DNA of 64,000 nt from Roseovarius nanhaiticus (GCF_900156535.1 NZ_FTNV01000001.1:1054001-1118000); one strand, 5' to 3'. Positions 46,638 to 57,839 are shown, counted from the stretch's first letter. The notes: a model not told the origin generated them from the sequence alone. Made by a program: numbers and translations.

Positions 46638-47048
46638 ATGAAACAGGCATGGATCTGGGGCGGATTGACGGGCGTGGGGGCACTCGCCGCCTGCGTCGAG
46701 ATGGCCTCGATGCCCGAGGCGGGCGAGGGCCGCGCGCTTTATGTGGAGAATTGCGCGCAATGCCACGGGCCTGTCGGGCGCGGCGATGGTCCTTGGGCCG
46801 AGGGAATGAATCCGGCGCCGTCGAACCTGACACAGCTGGCCGAGAACGGCAGTTTCCCGCGCGCGCGCGTGCTGTCGACGATCGACGGCTATCACCGCGC
46901 GCAGGTGCCGGGGCAGCAGATGCCGGAATTCGGCGCGCTCCTGACGGGCGAGACCGTGCCGGTGGATGTGGGTGACGGTGTGATGACGCCGACGCCGCGC
47001 CCTCTGGCCGCGCTGCTCAGCTATCTTGAGAGCATTCAGGAAACCTGA
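46638..47048 (+). CDS. Lipoprotein-type monohaem cytochrome c
   Basis: A 136-residue c-type cytochrome. The ATG at 46638 has AAAAGGAG upstream. The N-terminus carries a lipobox-like LAAC (Cys about 19), so it is probably lipid-anchored. The haem site is CAQCH (about 40-44), and the distal Met is likely in QQMPEFGALL. Single-haem periplasmic electron carrier; the partner is not evident from the neighbours. The last 13 bases overlap the convergent helicase gene. Confidence 0.87.
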   Translation: MKQAWIWGGLTGVGALAACVEMASMPEAGEGRALYVENCAQCHGPVGRGDGPWAEGMNPAPSNLTQLAENGSFPRARVLSTIDGYHRAQVPGQQMPEFGALLTGETVPVDVGDGVMTPTPRPLAALLSYLESIQET

Positions 47049-49447
47049 GCCAGCCCCGCTTCGCGCATCAGCCTGTCGGCCTCTTCGGTCAACAGACGCT
47101 CTTCGCCCGCGCCGCTGACAGGCGTGCGCCCCGCCTCGAGAAAGAGAGGCGCGGCCAAGGGCGTGACACGCGGCAGGCGCATCAGGTCGATCCGGCCGTC
47201 GATCCGCGCGATCATTTCCTCGATCCGGCCAAAATCGACAAGGCCGCGCATCGCCTCGGTCCGGGTGATGCGCAGCAGCAGGTGGTCGGGGTCATATTTG
47301 ACCAGCGTGTCGTAGAGGATATCCGACGAAAACGTCGCCTGCCGCCCCGACTTGCGCGCCTGCGGCAGGTTGCGCTGGATCAGCCCGGCGATGGTGGCTG
47401 ACGCGCGAAATGTGCGTTTCATCACTGCATTGCCCGTCAGCCATTGGTCCAGTCCCTCGCGCAGTGCGGTGCCATCGAAAAGGGGCGCGGCATCGGTCAG
47501 CGGCTCCAGCCCCCAGATGAGCGTCGCGTAATCGGTCGACACAAAGCCCAGCGGGTCCAGTCCCAGCTCCTCCATCCGTTTGCTGATGAGAAGGCCCAGC
47601 GTCTGCTGCGCGTTGCGGCCCGCAAATCCGTAAATGCAGGCATGCTCGCGCCCGTCATGCGGGAAACTCTCGATCAGAAGGCGGCCCGCTGTCGGCATCT
47701 TCGACATGCGCCGCTGGAGGTGCAGCCACTCGGCGGTATGGCCGGGCAGGGCGGGCCAATCGGGCTGGGCCAGCATCGCAATGATGCGCTGGCTGAGCTG
47801 TGTCGAGGTGGCGAATTTCGTGCCCGCGAAGGTCGCGATCTTGGGCTTTTTCCCGTCCGAGCGGCTGACTTCGACGGTCATCTCGCGCAGGCTTTCATAC
47901 CGCACGACCTGCCCTCCCATCAGGAAGGTATCGCCGGGGGTGAGCGTGGCCGCGAACGCCTCCTCGATCTCGCCCAAGGGCTTGCCGCCGCGGTTTCGCT
48001 GCATGCGCACCTTCAGCAGGTCACTGTCCTGAATGGTGCCGATATTCATGCGAATGATCTGGGCGCTGCGCGGATCGCGCAACTGCCATTTGCCTTCCCG
48101 TTCCACCAGCCGCTGCCATTTGTCATAGGCGCGGAGCGCGTAGCCGCCGGTGGCGCAGAAATCGAGGCAATCGTCGAATTCAGGCCGCGTCAGGGCGGCG
48201 TAGGGGCCGGCGGTGCGCACCTCGTCATAAAGCGCGCCCGCATCGAACGGCCCCGAACAGGCGGCGATCAAAATGTGTTGGCAGAGTACATCGAGTGGGC
48301 CGGGCCCGCGCGGATCCCCATCCAGATCGCGCGCGCGCACCGCCTCAAGTGCGGCGACGCATTCGACCACCTCGAAGCGATTTGCGGGGACCAGAAGCGC
48401 CTTGGACGGCGCGTTGTAGCGATGGTTCGCGCGCCCGATGCGCTGCACCAGCCGCTTGACGTTCTTGGGCGCGCCGACCTGAATGACCAGATCCACATCG
48501 CCCCAGTCGATGCCCAGATCGAGCGAGCCGGTGCAGACGATGGCCCTGAGCTCGCCGCGCTGCATCGCGCCTTCGACGCGCTGGCGCTGGCCCCGGTCGA
48601 GGCTGCCGTGATGAATGCCGATGGCCAGATTGCCCTCGTTCGCCAGCCACAGGTTGCGAAAAAAGATCTCGGCCTGCGCGCGGGTGTTGTGGAAAATCAG
48701 CGTGGTGTTATGCGCCTTCACCTGCTCCAGCACGGCCGGGATCGCATAGGCCGCACCGCCCCCGGCCCATGGCGGCGCCTCGGCGACTTCCAGCATCTGG
48801 ATATCTGGCTCGGGGCCGGGATCGGCCTCGATGATTTCGCACGGGTCGGGATGGCGCGCGAGAAAGCGCGCGATGGCGTCCGGATCCTCGACCGTGGCCG
48901 AGAGGCCCACGCGCCGCAGGCCGGGGCAAAGCGCCTGCAACCGGCTGAGCGCCAGCATCAGCTGATCGCCGCGCTTCGATTCGGCCACTGCGTGAACCTC
49001 GTCGATCACGACGCGCTGAAGGCCCGCAAAGATGCGCGGAGCATCCTCGTAGGAGGTCAGCAGCGCAAGGCTTTCGGGCGTGGTCAGCAGGATATCGGGC
49101 GGATCGGCGCGCTGGCGGCGCTTTTGCGTGTAGGAGGTATCGCCGGTGCGGTCCTCGATCCGAATGGGCAGGCCCATTTCCTCGACCGGGGTCGTCAGGT
49201 TGCGCCGGATGTCACTTGCCAGCGCCTTCAGCGGCGAGATGTAGAGCGTATGCAGCCCCTCATGCCCGCCCTCGCTCAGCTCAGCCAGCGTGGGCAGGAA
49301 GCCCGCCAGTGTCTTGCCGCCGCCCGTGGGCGCGATGAGCAATAGCGAGGGATCATATGAGCGCTCCAGCATCTCTTGCTGGTGAGGATGCACCGACCAG
49401 CCGCGCGCGGCGAACCAGTCGGTGAGTTTGGCGGGCAATTCGGTCAT
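47036..49447 (-). CDS. Ligase-associated DEXH-box helicase (Lhr-like)
   Basis: An SF2 helicase of 803 residues, of the family usually found with an ATP-dependent DNA ligase and a metallo-beta-lactamase-fold nuclease in DNA repair. Walker A is IAPTGGGKTLAGFLP (about 36-50), motif Ia TLYISPLKALASD, the DEVH box VVIDEVHAV (about 144-152), and motif III GLSATV. The C-terminal helicase motif is VQRIGRANHRYN (about 338-349). The ligase partners are not in this window. Confidence 0.9.
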   Translation of the reverse strand: MTELPAKLTDWFAARGWSVHPHQQEMLERSYDPSLLLIAPTGGGKTLAGFLPTLAELSEGGHEGLHTLYISPLKALASDIRRNLTTPVEEMGLPIRIEDRTGDTSYTQKRRQRADPPDILLTTPESLALLTSYEDAPRIFAGLQRVVIDEVHAVAESKRGDQLMLALSRLQALCPGLRRVGLSATVEDPDAIARFLARHPDPCEIIEADPGPEPDIQMLEVAEAPPWAGGGAAYAIPAVLEQVKAHNTTLIFHNTRAQAEIFFRNLWLANEGNLAIGIHHGSLDRGQRQRVEGAMQRGELRAIVCTGSLDLGIDWGDVDLVIQVGAPKNVKRLVQRIGRANHRYNAPSKALLVPANRFEVVECVAALEAVRARDLDGDPRGPGPLDVLCQHILIAACSGPFDAGALYDEVRTAGPYAALTRPEFDDCLDFCATGGYALRAYDKWQRLVEREGKWQLRDPRSAQIIRMNIGTIQDSDLLKVRMQRNRGGKPLGEIEEAFAATLTPGDTFLMGGQVVRYESLREMTVEVSRSDGKKPKIATFAGTKFATSTQLSQRIIAMLAQPDWPALPGHTAEWLHLQRRMSKMPTAGRLLIESFPHDGREHACIYGFAGRNAQQTLGLLISKRMEELGLDPLGFVSTDYATLIWGLEPLTDAAPLFDGTALREGLDQWLTGNAVMKRTFRASATIAGLIQRNLPQARKSGRQATFSSDILYDTLVKYDPDHLLLRITRTEAMRGLVDFGRIEEMIARIDGRIDLMRLPRVTPLAAPLFLEAGRTPVSGAGEERLLTEEADRLMREAGLAQVS

Positions 49448-49498
49448 GCTGCCTATGTAGGGCAGCGCCCCGATTTTCGCAGAGCCGCGCGAAAATTA

Positions 49499-50815
49499 TC
49501 AGCGGACGATATCGCTATCCTCGACGAACATGTTGGCCCAGGCGCGGTCGATCAGCTCGGGGGTCATCTGGTAGGGGATGCCTTCGAATTCGCAGATCGA
49601 GATCATCTGGTCGATCAGGAAGACCGGCTGATAGTTGGCATAGACGTTGTCGATCTCGGGATACTTCTTCTTAAGCAGGTGAACCAGCGCAGGCTCGTTC
49701 AGGGGGATCTGCTTTTTCCGCGCGACCATGGCAAAGATCTTGAGGAAGTCGGCCTGATTGGGGCCGTCGATCTTGATCTTGTAGAAGATCCGGCGCAGCG
49801 CGGCTTGGTCGAAGATCTTGTTCGGGTGGAAGTTGGTCGAAAAGATCGCGAGCGTATCAAAGGGCACCTCGAACTTCTCGCCCGATTGCAGCGCGAGGAT
49901 ATCCTTCGATTCCTCCAGCGGAACGATCCAGCGGTTGACCAGGTTCTGCGGCGGCTCGGCCTGACGGCCAAGGTCGTCGACGATGAAGATCCCACCGGTC
50001 GATTTCAGCTGAAGCGACGCCTGATAGGTGCGCGCGGTCGGGTTATAGACCAGATCCAGCATGTCCAGCGTCAGCTCGCCCCCGGTGATCACCGTGGGCC
50101 GCTCGCAGCGGATATAGCGCGCATCGAAGGTGCGGCGGCGGCGCAGCGAATTGGGATCGTCCGTTTCGGCCTCGGCCTTGGAATGCACGATGGGATCATA
50201 GACGGTAATGACCTGGCCCGCATATTCGATGGCGAGCGGCACGTAGATCTTGTCGCCCATCGCGTCGCGGATGCCGTTGGAAATACTGGATTTACCGTTG
50301 CCCGGCGGGCCGTACATCAGGATCGAGCGGCCCGCGCTGACAGCGGGGCCAAGCTGATCCAGAAGGGTGGGCGGCAGGACCAGGTGGCCCATGGCGCCGG
50401 TCAGCTGTTGCCGCGTGATCTGGATATTGCGGATCGACTGGCGCTTGACCTGTTCGGCGTAGACGGCCAGCGGAACAGGCATGGGGCCAAAATACTCGGA
50501 TTGCGCCAGCGCATCCAGCGCGCGCGCCTTGCCCGCATCGGTCAGCTGATAGCCCATCTCGCTGCCGGCGGTCGCGCTCATCGTGCCCGTCGCCTCGATC
50601 AGGCGCTGCTCGCGCGCGAGATCGACAAGTTCCTGCGTGACGGTGCGGGGCAGGCAGATGGCAGTGGCGATTTCGGTGACCTGATCCACGTTCTTGCGAA
50701 AGATCGTTTTCAGCAGGATGTCCCGCATCATCACCACGCTCAGGCGCATGTCCTCCAGCGTGACAGGCGGCGGTGGGGGCTGCACGCCCGTCTGCGGTGT
50801 GGTTTGCATGTTCAT
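49499..50815 (-). CDS. AAA-type ATPase linked to the tad locus
   Basis: A cytoplasmic ATPase of 438 residues. A proline-rich N-terminus leads into a winged-helix-like segment (LPRTVTQELVDLAREQRLIE). The P-loop is MYGPPGNGKSS (about 168-178), Walker B GGIFIVDDLGR (about 270-280), and sensor 1 LAIFSTNFHP. It follows cpaA on the same strand by 90 bp, and the tad operon seems to end with it. It is not one of the standard tad proteins. Its job, perhaps remodelling or regulating the machine, is inferred from position. Confidence 0.75.
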   Translation of the reverse strand: MNMQTTPQTGVQPPPPPVTLEDMRLSVVMMRDILLKTIFRKNVDQVTEIATAICLPRTVTQELVDLAREQRLIEATGTMSATAGSEMGYQLTDAGKARALDALAQSEYFGPMPVPLAVYAEQVKRQSIRNIQITRQQLTGAMGHLVLPPTLLDQLGPAVSAGRSILMYGPPGNGKSSISNGIRDAMGDKIYVPLAIEYAGQVITVYDPIVHSKAEAETDDPNSLRRRRTFDARYIRCERPTVITGGELTLDMLDLVYNPTARTYQASLQLKSTGGIFIVDDLGRQAEPPQNLVNRWIVPLEESKDILALQSGEKFEVPFDTLAIFSTNFHPNKIFDQAALRRIFYKIKIDGPNQADFLKIFAMVARKKQIPLNEPALVHLLKKKYPEIDNVYANYQPVFLIDQMISICEFEGIPYQMTPELIDRAWANMFVEDSDIVR

Positions 50816-50905
50816 CTGCGGCGGCCCTCACATATCGCGATCCTGATGGTCGGAATGTGACCGCCAATCTTGGGCAAAATATGGCCGCCTCTGGGCGCCT
50901 TGGCG

Positions 50906-51400
50906 TCAGGCGCCGTTCAGCGCACCTTGCAGCAGGTAGATCCCCAGCGCGCCGCCCAGAGACAGGCCCATCGGGTATTTGCCTTCGCGGGTCCAGCTGG
51001 TCCATTCGGGCGCAAGACGGCGCAGCGGGCTATGCTTGGCCGCGCGGTGGATGACGAAGCCGAAGAAGGCGGTGGCGGCAAGGATCAGCAGGATCAGCTT
51101 GAGATCGCCAATGGCGATGAAAGGCGCGGCTGCGGCGGCAAATTTGGCATCCCCCGCTCCCAGCGCGCCGATGGCATTCAGCGCGATGCCCGCGATCAGC
51201 ACCACGACCAGATGGATCCAGCGCCAGGCATAGATATCGAGCGGCAGGACGATCAGGCCGACCACAGCATAAACCGCTACGAGGGTCATCACCGCGTTGT
51301 TGGTGATCTTCATATCGCGCAGGTCTGTGTAGGCGACCCAGAAACAGATCGGCAGCACGAAGGGCAGGAACCACGTCGCGGCATAAGATGTGATGAACAT
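50906..51400 (-). CDS. cpaA: Prepilin peptidase, A24 family (CpaA/TadV)
   Basis: Inner-membrane aspartyl protease that cleaves Flp prepilins and TadE/F-type pseudopilins. It has 164 residues and about five membrane segments. The two catalytic Asp residues are in AYTDLRDMKITN (about 24) and GAGDAKF (about 86, the GxGD motif). It lies 36 bp downstream of the second tadD-like gene. Confidence 0.92.
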   Translation of the reverse strand: MFITSYAATWFLPFVLPICFWVAYTDLRDMKITNNAVMTLVAVYAVVGLIVLPLDIYAWRWIHLVVVLIAGIALNAIGALGAGDAKFAAAAAPFIAIGDLKLILLILAATAFFGFVIHRAAKHSPLRRLAPEWTSWTREGKYPMGLSLGGALGIYLLQGALNGA

Positions 51401-51436
51401 GGGTCCAGCTCCTCGCGCAATCTGGCCGGCTGGGCC

Positions 51437-52294
51437 TTAGTTGCTCACATTGGCTTCCATCGCGCCGAGGCTGCGCGCGGCGGCCTCAAAATGCTGTGGA
51501 TGCGTTTCGATCGCGTCGCGGAGCAGGCCTTTGCCCGTCTCGACATCGCCCTGCTTGATGGCGGAAAGGCCCAAGGTATAGAGCAGCTGCGCGCGCTCGG
51601 TCTGACTGACCGGCATGACAGGCAGCGCGTAATTGCGCTGCGCACCACGTGCCAGAACAAGATTGTTCTTGGCAGTAAAGAGCGAGGCATCCTGCCGGAT
51701 CGCATCCGAGAAGAGGCGCTCGGCGTCGGCATAGTCGCCGCGGCTCAGCTTGGAATAGCCCCAGTTGTTCATCACGCTCGCGGGCTGCGTTGTTAGGCCC
51801 ACGGCAATCTCGTAAAAGCTGTCGGCCTTCTTCCAGTCCTTGTTGCTGTCGGCCACCATCGCCTCGAGCCGGTAGCGCTTGTAGGTCTCGTAAGTGGGCG
51901 GAATAGCGTTCAGCACGGCCTCGGCGCGGTCCCATTCGTTGTTGCGGATCAGCGCGTCGGCGAAGTCAACGCTGTCCTCCTGCGTGGCGTCCTTGTGATC
52001 GACCACCTTCTTCCAGGCGGCGACGCCTTCGGTGCCACGGCTGGCGCGCACCAGACTTTTGGCGAGGCCACGCTGGAGATCCAGCCGCTCTGGCTTTTCG
52101 CCCACGCTACGTTGGAAATAGGCAACCGCCTCGGCGGGATCGGAGGAGTTCAGCATCACATCGTTGAGATTGCTCTCGTCGATCACATTGACGCCCTGAA
52201 AGGCGCGATCGACATCCTCGGTTTTGGATTGCCCGCAGCCGGACAGGGCAACTGCCCCTGCCGCGCAGAGCGTCATCAGGATAGGGTGGCGCAT
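51437..52294 (-). CDS. TPR lipoprotein, TadD-like (second)
   Basis: A 285-residue periplasmic lipoprotein with lipobox VALSGC (Cys20). TPR-type repeats run from about 50 to 270 (DPAEAVAYFQRSVGEKPERL, YADAERLFSDAIRQDASLFT, GDVETGKGLLRDAIETHPQH). TadD-type TPR proteins help the secretin assemble. It follows the shorter tadD-like gene by 61 bp on the same strand. Confidence 0.83.
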   Translation of the reverse strand: MRHPILMTLCAAGAVALSGCGQSKTEDVDRAFQGVNVIDESNLNDVMLNSSDPAEAVAYFQRSVGEKPERLDLQRGLAKSLVRASRGTEGVAAWKKVVDHKDATQEDSVDFADALIRNNEWDRAEAVLNAIPPTYETYKRYRLEAMVADSNKDWKKADSFYEIAVGLTTQPASVMNNWGYSKLSRGDYADAERLFSDAIRQDASLFTAKNNLVLARGAQRNYALPVMPVSQTERAQLLYTLGLSAIKQGDVETGKGLLRDAIETHPQHFEAAARSLGAMEANVSN

Positions 52295-52355
52295 TTTTGC
52301 GTCCTTTTACTGCCGTGCCTCGACTTGGTGTCTTCGCGCCTTGCAGCCGTGCCTG

Positions 52356-52910
52356 TCAGGGAATGGATCTGATCAGGTAGTCGCTGCTGCCGCGCCGCAC
52401 CAATTTATAGTCTTGCTCTTCCGCTTCAGCATAGACAGAATTTTCCTGTTTTGCGAGTGCCAAGCGCAAATTGTCACGAATTGAGTCACTTTCGCCATTA
52501 TCCAGCGCGTAGGCCCGGCGAAACATCTGCTCGGCCTCGGCAATTTCGCCTTGCTCCATCAAGGTCACGCCCAGATTGTTCCACGCCTCGGGCGAGCTTT
52601 CGTCCTTGGCGACGGCGTCGCGCAAGAGCTGTTCGGCCTGTCCCACGCGGCCAAGGCCCAGATAGGCGCTACCGAGGCCCAGAAGGATCTCGGAAGTCAG
52701 CCCATCCTCCAGCGCGGCGCGGCTGAACGCCTTGATCGCCAATTCATGCTCGCCCGCGCTGATCAGGCGATGGCCCACCAGCGCGGCATCGACGGAGGCG
52801 CCCGTTTGGGCGACGCCGGGGGCGAAGGGGCTGTCACTCTCGGGCTTCGAGCAGGCGGCAAGCGCGCCGAAAACCACGATCAAGGCCAATGTGGCACGCG
52901 TCAAAGTCAT
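52356..52910 (-). CDS. tadD: TPR lipoprotein TadD
   Basis: A 184-residue lipoprotein (lipobox ALAAC, Cys about 20) with three TPR units (LAIKAFSRAALEDGLTSEIL, LGRVGQAEQLLRDAVAKDES, GEIAEAEQMFRRAYALDNGE). It probably acts as the pilotin-like partner of the CpaC secretin. It lies 24 bp after tadC. Confidence 0.85.
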   Translation of the reverse strand: MTLTRATLALIVVFGALAACSKPESDSPFAPGVAQTGASVDAALVGHRLISAGEHELAIKAFSRAALEDGLTSEILLGLGSAYLGLGRVGQAEQLLRDAVAKDESSPEAWNNLGVTLMEQGEIAEAEQMFRRAYALDNGESDSIRDNLRLALAKQENSVYAEAEEQDYKLVRRGSSDYLIRSIP

Positions 52911-52934
52911 GAAGTGAGGCCCAGCCCCCGAAGT

Positions 52935-53903
52935 TTACTGCGCGGCGGCCGTCAGTTCCATGATACCCACGATGGACGGCCCCACCAGAATGATGAGCAA
53001 TGGGGGCACTGTAAGCATCATGGTGGCCAATGTCATCTTCGTCGGCAGCTTGTTTGCCTTTTCTTCGGCGCGCATCACACGCTTGTCGCGCATCTCGCCC
53101 GCATAGACGCGCAGGGCGTCCGCGATCGAGGTGCCGAAGGTCTGGGACTGGACCAGAACTGTCACGAAGCTCGAGATATCCTGGACGCCGCAGCGCTCGG
53201 CCATCTCGTTGAGAACGCCCGCCTTGTCGCGGCCCGCCTTGATCTGCTGACTGACGATCAGATATTCCTCGGCGATCGCCGGAAAGGAAGCCTCGATCTC
53301 GTTTGCGACGCGAATGATGGACTGGTCCAGAGACTGGCCCGCCTCGACGCAGACCAGCATCATGTCCAGACTGTCGGGAAAGCCGTCGGTGATTTCTTCC
53401 TGGCGCTGCTGCTGGCGCTTGGTCACCCAGTATTTGGGCGCCATATAGCCCAATGCGCCGGGGCCAAGCGTGTACATGATAATCTGCGTCGTGGTGGTTT
53501 CCGCGCCTGACTTGAACAGGACGTAGTAAATCACGCCCAGGATCAGGCCGCCGACCCCGAGGGCGAACTGCGCAAAGTGGAAATAGCGCACCGCGTCGCG
53601 GTCGCGGTAGCCCGCCTGCATCAGCTTCTTGCGCATTTCGCTCAGCTGTTTTTCGTCCTGCGGCTCGAGGAAACCGGCGTATTTGTCCAGCTTCTCGTTT
53701 TTGGAGCCGCGCAGGCGCTGTGCCTGGCTGTTGCCGGCGGCGAGGTTCTTCTGGTCGCGCTTGAGCTTGTCCAGCGGATCCTCGGGCCGGTTCATGAAGA
53801 GGATCAGCGTCAGCGCGATCAAGACGACGCCCAGCGTGCCGACGGCGATGATCGGGCCGAAAGGGCCGAGCGCGCCGGTCAGGATATCGTTGAGAAAGTC
53901 CAT
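52935..53903 (-). CDS. tadC: Tad secretion platform protein TadC
   Basis: Inner-membrane platform protein of 322 residues, with the type II secretion F-domain. Membrane segments lie near the N-terminus (about 13-33), in the middle (about 110-160) and at the very end. The F-domain region DSLDMMLVCVEAGQSLDQSI (about 180-199) and IADALRVYAGEMRDKRVMRA are typical. It follows tadB by 13 bp and probably pairs with it. Confidence 0.92.
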   Translation of the reverse strand: MDFLNDILTGALGPFGPIIAVGTLGVVLIALTLILFMNRPEDPLDKLKRDQKNLAAGNSQAQRLRGSKNEKLDKYAGFLEPQDEKQLSEMRKKLMQAGYRDRDAVRYFHFAQFALGVGGLILGVIYYVLFKSGAETTTTQIIMYTLGPGALGYMAPKYWVTKRQQQRQEEITDGFPDSLDMMLVCVEAGQSLDQSIIRVANEIEASFPAIAEEYLIVSQQIKAGRDKAGVLNEMAERCGVQDISSFVTVLVQSQTFGTSIADALRVYAGEMRDKRVMRAEEKANKLPTKMTLATMMLTVPPLLIILVGPSIVGIMELTAAAQ

Positions 53904-53916
53904 GGAGTGATCCTTT

Positions 53917-54885
53917 TCAGACTTTGATATTCACGAGGGCGCGCATGACGAAAAGGTTGACCGTCAGGAATACGCCCACGACGAGGCACGCTGGAATAAA
54001 GGCAGGGTGATCAAGCACCCCATCGTAGTAATTGGGATCGAGCAGCTGGATGCCGACGAGGGCCAGAAGCGGGAAGCCCGACAGAAACTTGCCCGACCAT
54101 TGCGCCTCGGCGGTGATCGCCTTGACCCGGCGAAAGAGGCGGAACCGCGCGCGGATCACCTTGGCCAGGCCCGCGAGGATCTCGGCCAGGTTACCGCCCG
54201 ATTGCTGCTGGATCGACACGGCCACGGCGAGGAAGCGCAGATCCTGCATGTCGAGCCGCGCTGACATATCTTTCAGCGCCTCGCCGATATCGCGGCCATA
54301 GGCGGCCTCATCCGCAATCATCCCGAATTCCGTGGCAAGCGGATCGCCCACCTCGCTAGCGACGATGGAAATGGCCGAGGTAAAGGGATGCCCCACCTTG
54401 AGCGAGCGCACCATCAGCTCGATCGCGTCGGGCAACTGCTCTTCCAGCAGATCCATCCGCTTTTTGGCCTTCATGGAAATCCACATGAAGATGCCGCCGA
54501 CACCCATGGCCACAGCCACGGCGATGCGCACGGGCAGCGATGTGGCGGTGCCGATGGTCAGGCCCAGAAACGCCAGGAACGACACCAGCACCATCAGCAT
54601 CATCAGCTGCTTGGGCGAGAACGCGATCGCCGCTTTTTGCGCTTTGGTCGCGAGGATCGAGTAAAGCGGGAAGCCGCGCCCGCGCAGATGCTGCTGCATC
54701 TCCTTGCGCAGCTTCTCCATCACCTCGTCGCGGCGTCCGCCCTTGTCCAGCATTTCGAGGCGGCGGTTGACGCGATTGTTAAGGCTGATCGATTTGCCGA
54801 AAACGGTCAGATAGATGCCTTCGACCAGCACGAGAACGCCGAGAAAGATCAGACCGTAGATAATTGGCTCTGCACTGATGGACAT
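53917..54885 (-). CDS. tadB: Tad secretion platform protein TadB
   Basis: Partner platform protein of 322 residues. It has an N-terminal membrane helix, two more at about 91-133, the F-domain (LPDAIELMVRSLKVGHPFTS, then IGEALKDMSARLDMQDLRFL) and a C-terminal pair of helices. It lies 5 bp after tadA; GGAG precedes the ATG. Confidence 0.92.
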   Translation of the reverse strand: MSISAEPIIYGLIFLGVLVLVEGIYLTVFGKSISLNNRVNRRLEMLDKGGRRDEVMEKLRKEMQQHLRGRGFPLYSILATKAQKAAIAFSPKQLMMLMVLVSFLAFLGLTIGTATSLPVRIAVAVAMGVGGIFMWISMKAKKRMDLLEEQLPDAIELMVRSLKVGHPFTSAISIVASEVGDPLATEFGMIADEAAYGRDIGEALKDMSARLDMQDLRFLAVAVSIQQQSGGNLAEILAGLAKVIRARFRLFRRVKAITAEAQWSGKFLSGFPLLALVGIQLLDPNYYDGVLDHPAFIPACLVVGVFLTVNLFVMRALVNIKV

Positions 54886-54890
54886 GATGC

Positions 54891-56360
<1,470 letters not shown>

Positions 56361-56386
56361 CGGATCGTTACCTTTCTGGAGGGCGC

Positions 56387-57613
56387 TCAGGCGGCCTCTA
56401 CGTCACTTTTGCCCAGCGCGTGGATGGACCCCGCCAGCTTGGCGATCTCCTTGCGCAGCGGATTTTTGGGGGCCGAATTGGCCAATGGCAGGCCGTGGTC
56501 CGCGCCCTGGCTGACGGCCTTGCCGCCATCTGGCAGGTGCAGCTCGATCGAGATTTCGAGGCTTTCGGCCATCCGCTTGACCCGGCTCTTGCCGCTCATG
56601 TCGGTGAATTTCGGCGCGCGGTTCATGCAGTAGCGCAAACGCTCCAGCGGCAGGTCTTCGGCCTTGAGCGCGCGTTTCAGGCGCAGCGTATTCTGCGCCG
56701 AGCGCATGTCCATCTCGAGCGTCACGAAATAGAGCTGCGCGGTGCAGAGCACCGTTTCCGTCCACTGAACCAGCGTGCCGGGCATGTCGACGATGACATA
56801 GTCGAAATGTTTGCGTGCCTGATCCAGAACGCGGGTCACGTCCTCGGGGCTGATGATATCCAGCGGCAGCATTTCGGGCGGGGCGGTCAGCACCCACAGG
56901 CGGTCCTGATAGCTGACCAGCGCCTGCTTGAAGATATCCTCGTCCATGTTCTCGGTATCCGACCACATCTCGAAGACCGGCTCGCGGCGCGGCAGATCGA
57001 GGAAGGTCGAGACTGACCCGAATTGCAGGCCCAGATCCAGAACGCACACGCGCGGCGGCTTGTCCTTGGAGGCGGTCGCCAGCTCCCACGCCAGATTGAC
57101 CGCCAGCGTCGTGGCGCCTGTGCCGCCGGCCAGGCCGTGCACGCCAATCACGACACCGTCACCGCCATTGGTGCGCGGCGCCGGACCTTCGGGCGCGGGC
57201 GTCTCGGCGGGCTTGCGCAGCCGCTCTATCGCGGCCGCAAGCTCGCCCTCGGGGAGGGGGTATGGCACGAATTCGTCCGCGCCCTGCCGCAACAGGCTGT
57301 GCAGCGCGGCGGGGCTGACGTCGTCGGCGATCAAAATCACCTTGATTTTCAGCTGCCCGGCCAGCGTGATGATATCGCCGATGGTGGCCAGGTCGGCCTC
57401 GTCATCCTCGTCAATGGCGATGGCGATGAATTCCAGCGTTTGCGCGTCGAGCTGGCCCATGAAGGCGAGCGCCTCGGGGAATCCCAGATCGCCCCATGCC
57501 TCGCCGACGGCCGATTCCATATCTTCGATCAACAGATCGAAATTGGTCACGTCACGGCTGATGGTGCACGCGACAAGCGGGCTGGGCTCAGGTTGATTGG
57601 TCGCACTGCTCAT
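56387..57613 (-). CDS. cpaE: Tad localisation protein CpaE/TadZ
   Basis: A ParA/MinD-superfamily protein of 408 residues that marks the site of Tad assembly. The N-terminal 130 residues form a receiver-like domain. The P-loop is GVHGLAGGTGATTLAVNLA (about 150-168), in which the usual Lys is replaced (GATT), a known TadZ peculiarity. VCVLDLGLQFGSVSTFLDLP and DYVIVDMPGTL follow. A terminator and a repeat region lie upstream, so cpaE probably starts its own transcript. Confidence 0.92.
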   Translation of the reverse strand: MSSATNQPEPSPLVACTISRDVTNFDLLIEDMESAVGEAWGDLGFPEALAFMGQLDAQTLEFIAIAIDEDDEADLATIGDIITLAGQLKIKVILIADDVSPAALHSLLRQGADEFVPYPLPEGELAAAIERLRKPAETPAPEGPAPRTNGGDGVVIGVHGLAGGTGATTLAVNLAWELATASKDKPPRVCVLDLGLQFGSVSTFLDLPRREPVFEMWSDTENMDEDIFKQALVSYQDRLWVLTAPPEMLPLDIISPEDVTRVLDQARKHFDYVIVDMPGTLVQWTETVLCTAQLYFVTLEMDMRSAQNTLRLKRALKAEDLPLERLRYCMNRAPKFTDMSGKSRVKRMAESLEISIELHLPDGGKAVSQGADHGLPLANSAPKNPLRKEIAKLAGSIHALGKSDVEAA

Positions 57614-57839
57614 GGCGTCATCGTCCTATCTTGCGTGTCTTGCGGGCAGGCCGCCTCTTGGGGCGGGCGTCCTTGCCTGGCGCGGCACGATTATCCGAAT
57701 CCCGGCTGCGCAGAACGCACCTTGCCGGTTTTTCCTCATGGCAAACTCGCTGAAAATCTGGGCAACAATAGGGCCGCATTATCGTAATTGTGCGTCGAGC
57801 GTGGCCGTAATTGTGGATCCGCGACGCGTGATAATGGCC
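57614..57839 (-). promoter_or_regulatory. Candidate promoter region of the cpaE operon
   Basis: Together with the terminator at 57840 this fills the 303-bp gap before cpaE. CGTAATTGTG is repeated exactly at 57783-57792 and 57806-57815, a 23-bp spacing close to two helical turns, which suits a dimeric regulator. No gene is seen. Confidence 0.45.

Noticed and set aside
47444..49345. Plus-strand open frame of 633 codons opposite the DEXH helicase
   Set aside because: The helicase on the other strand has every expected motif. The plus-strand product has shadow composition and no ribosome site.
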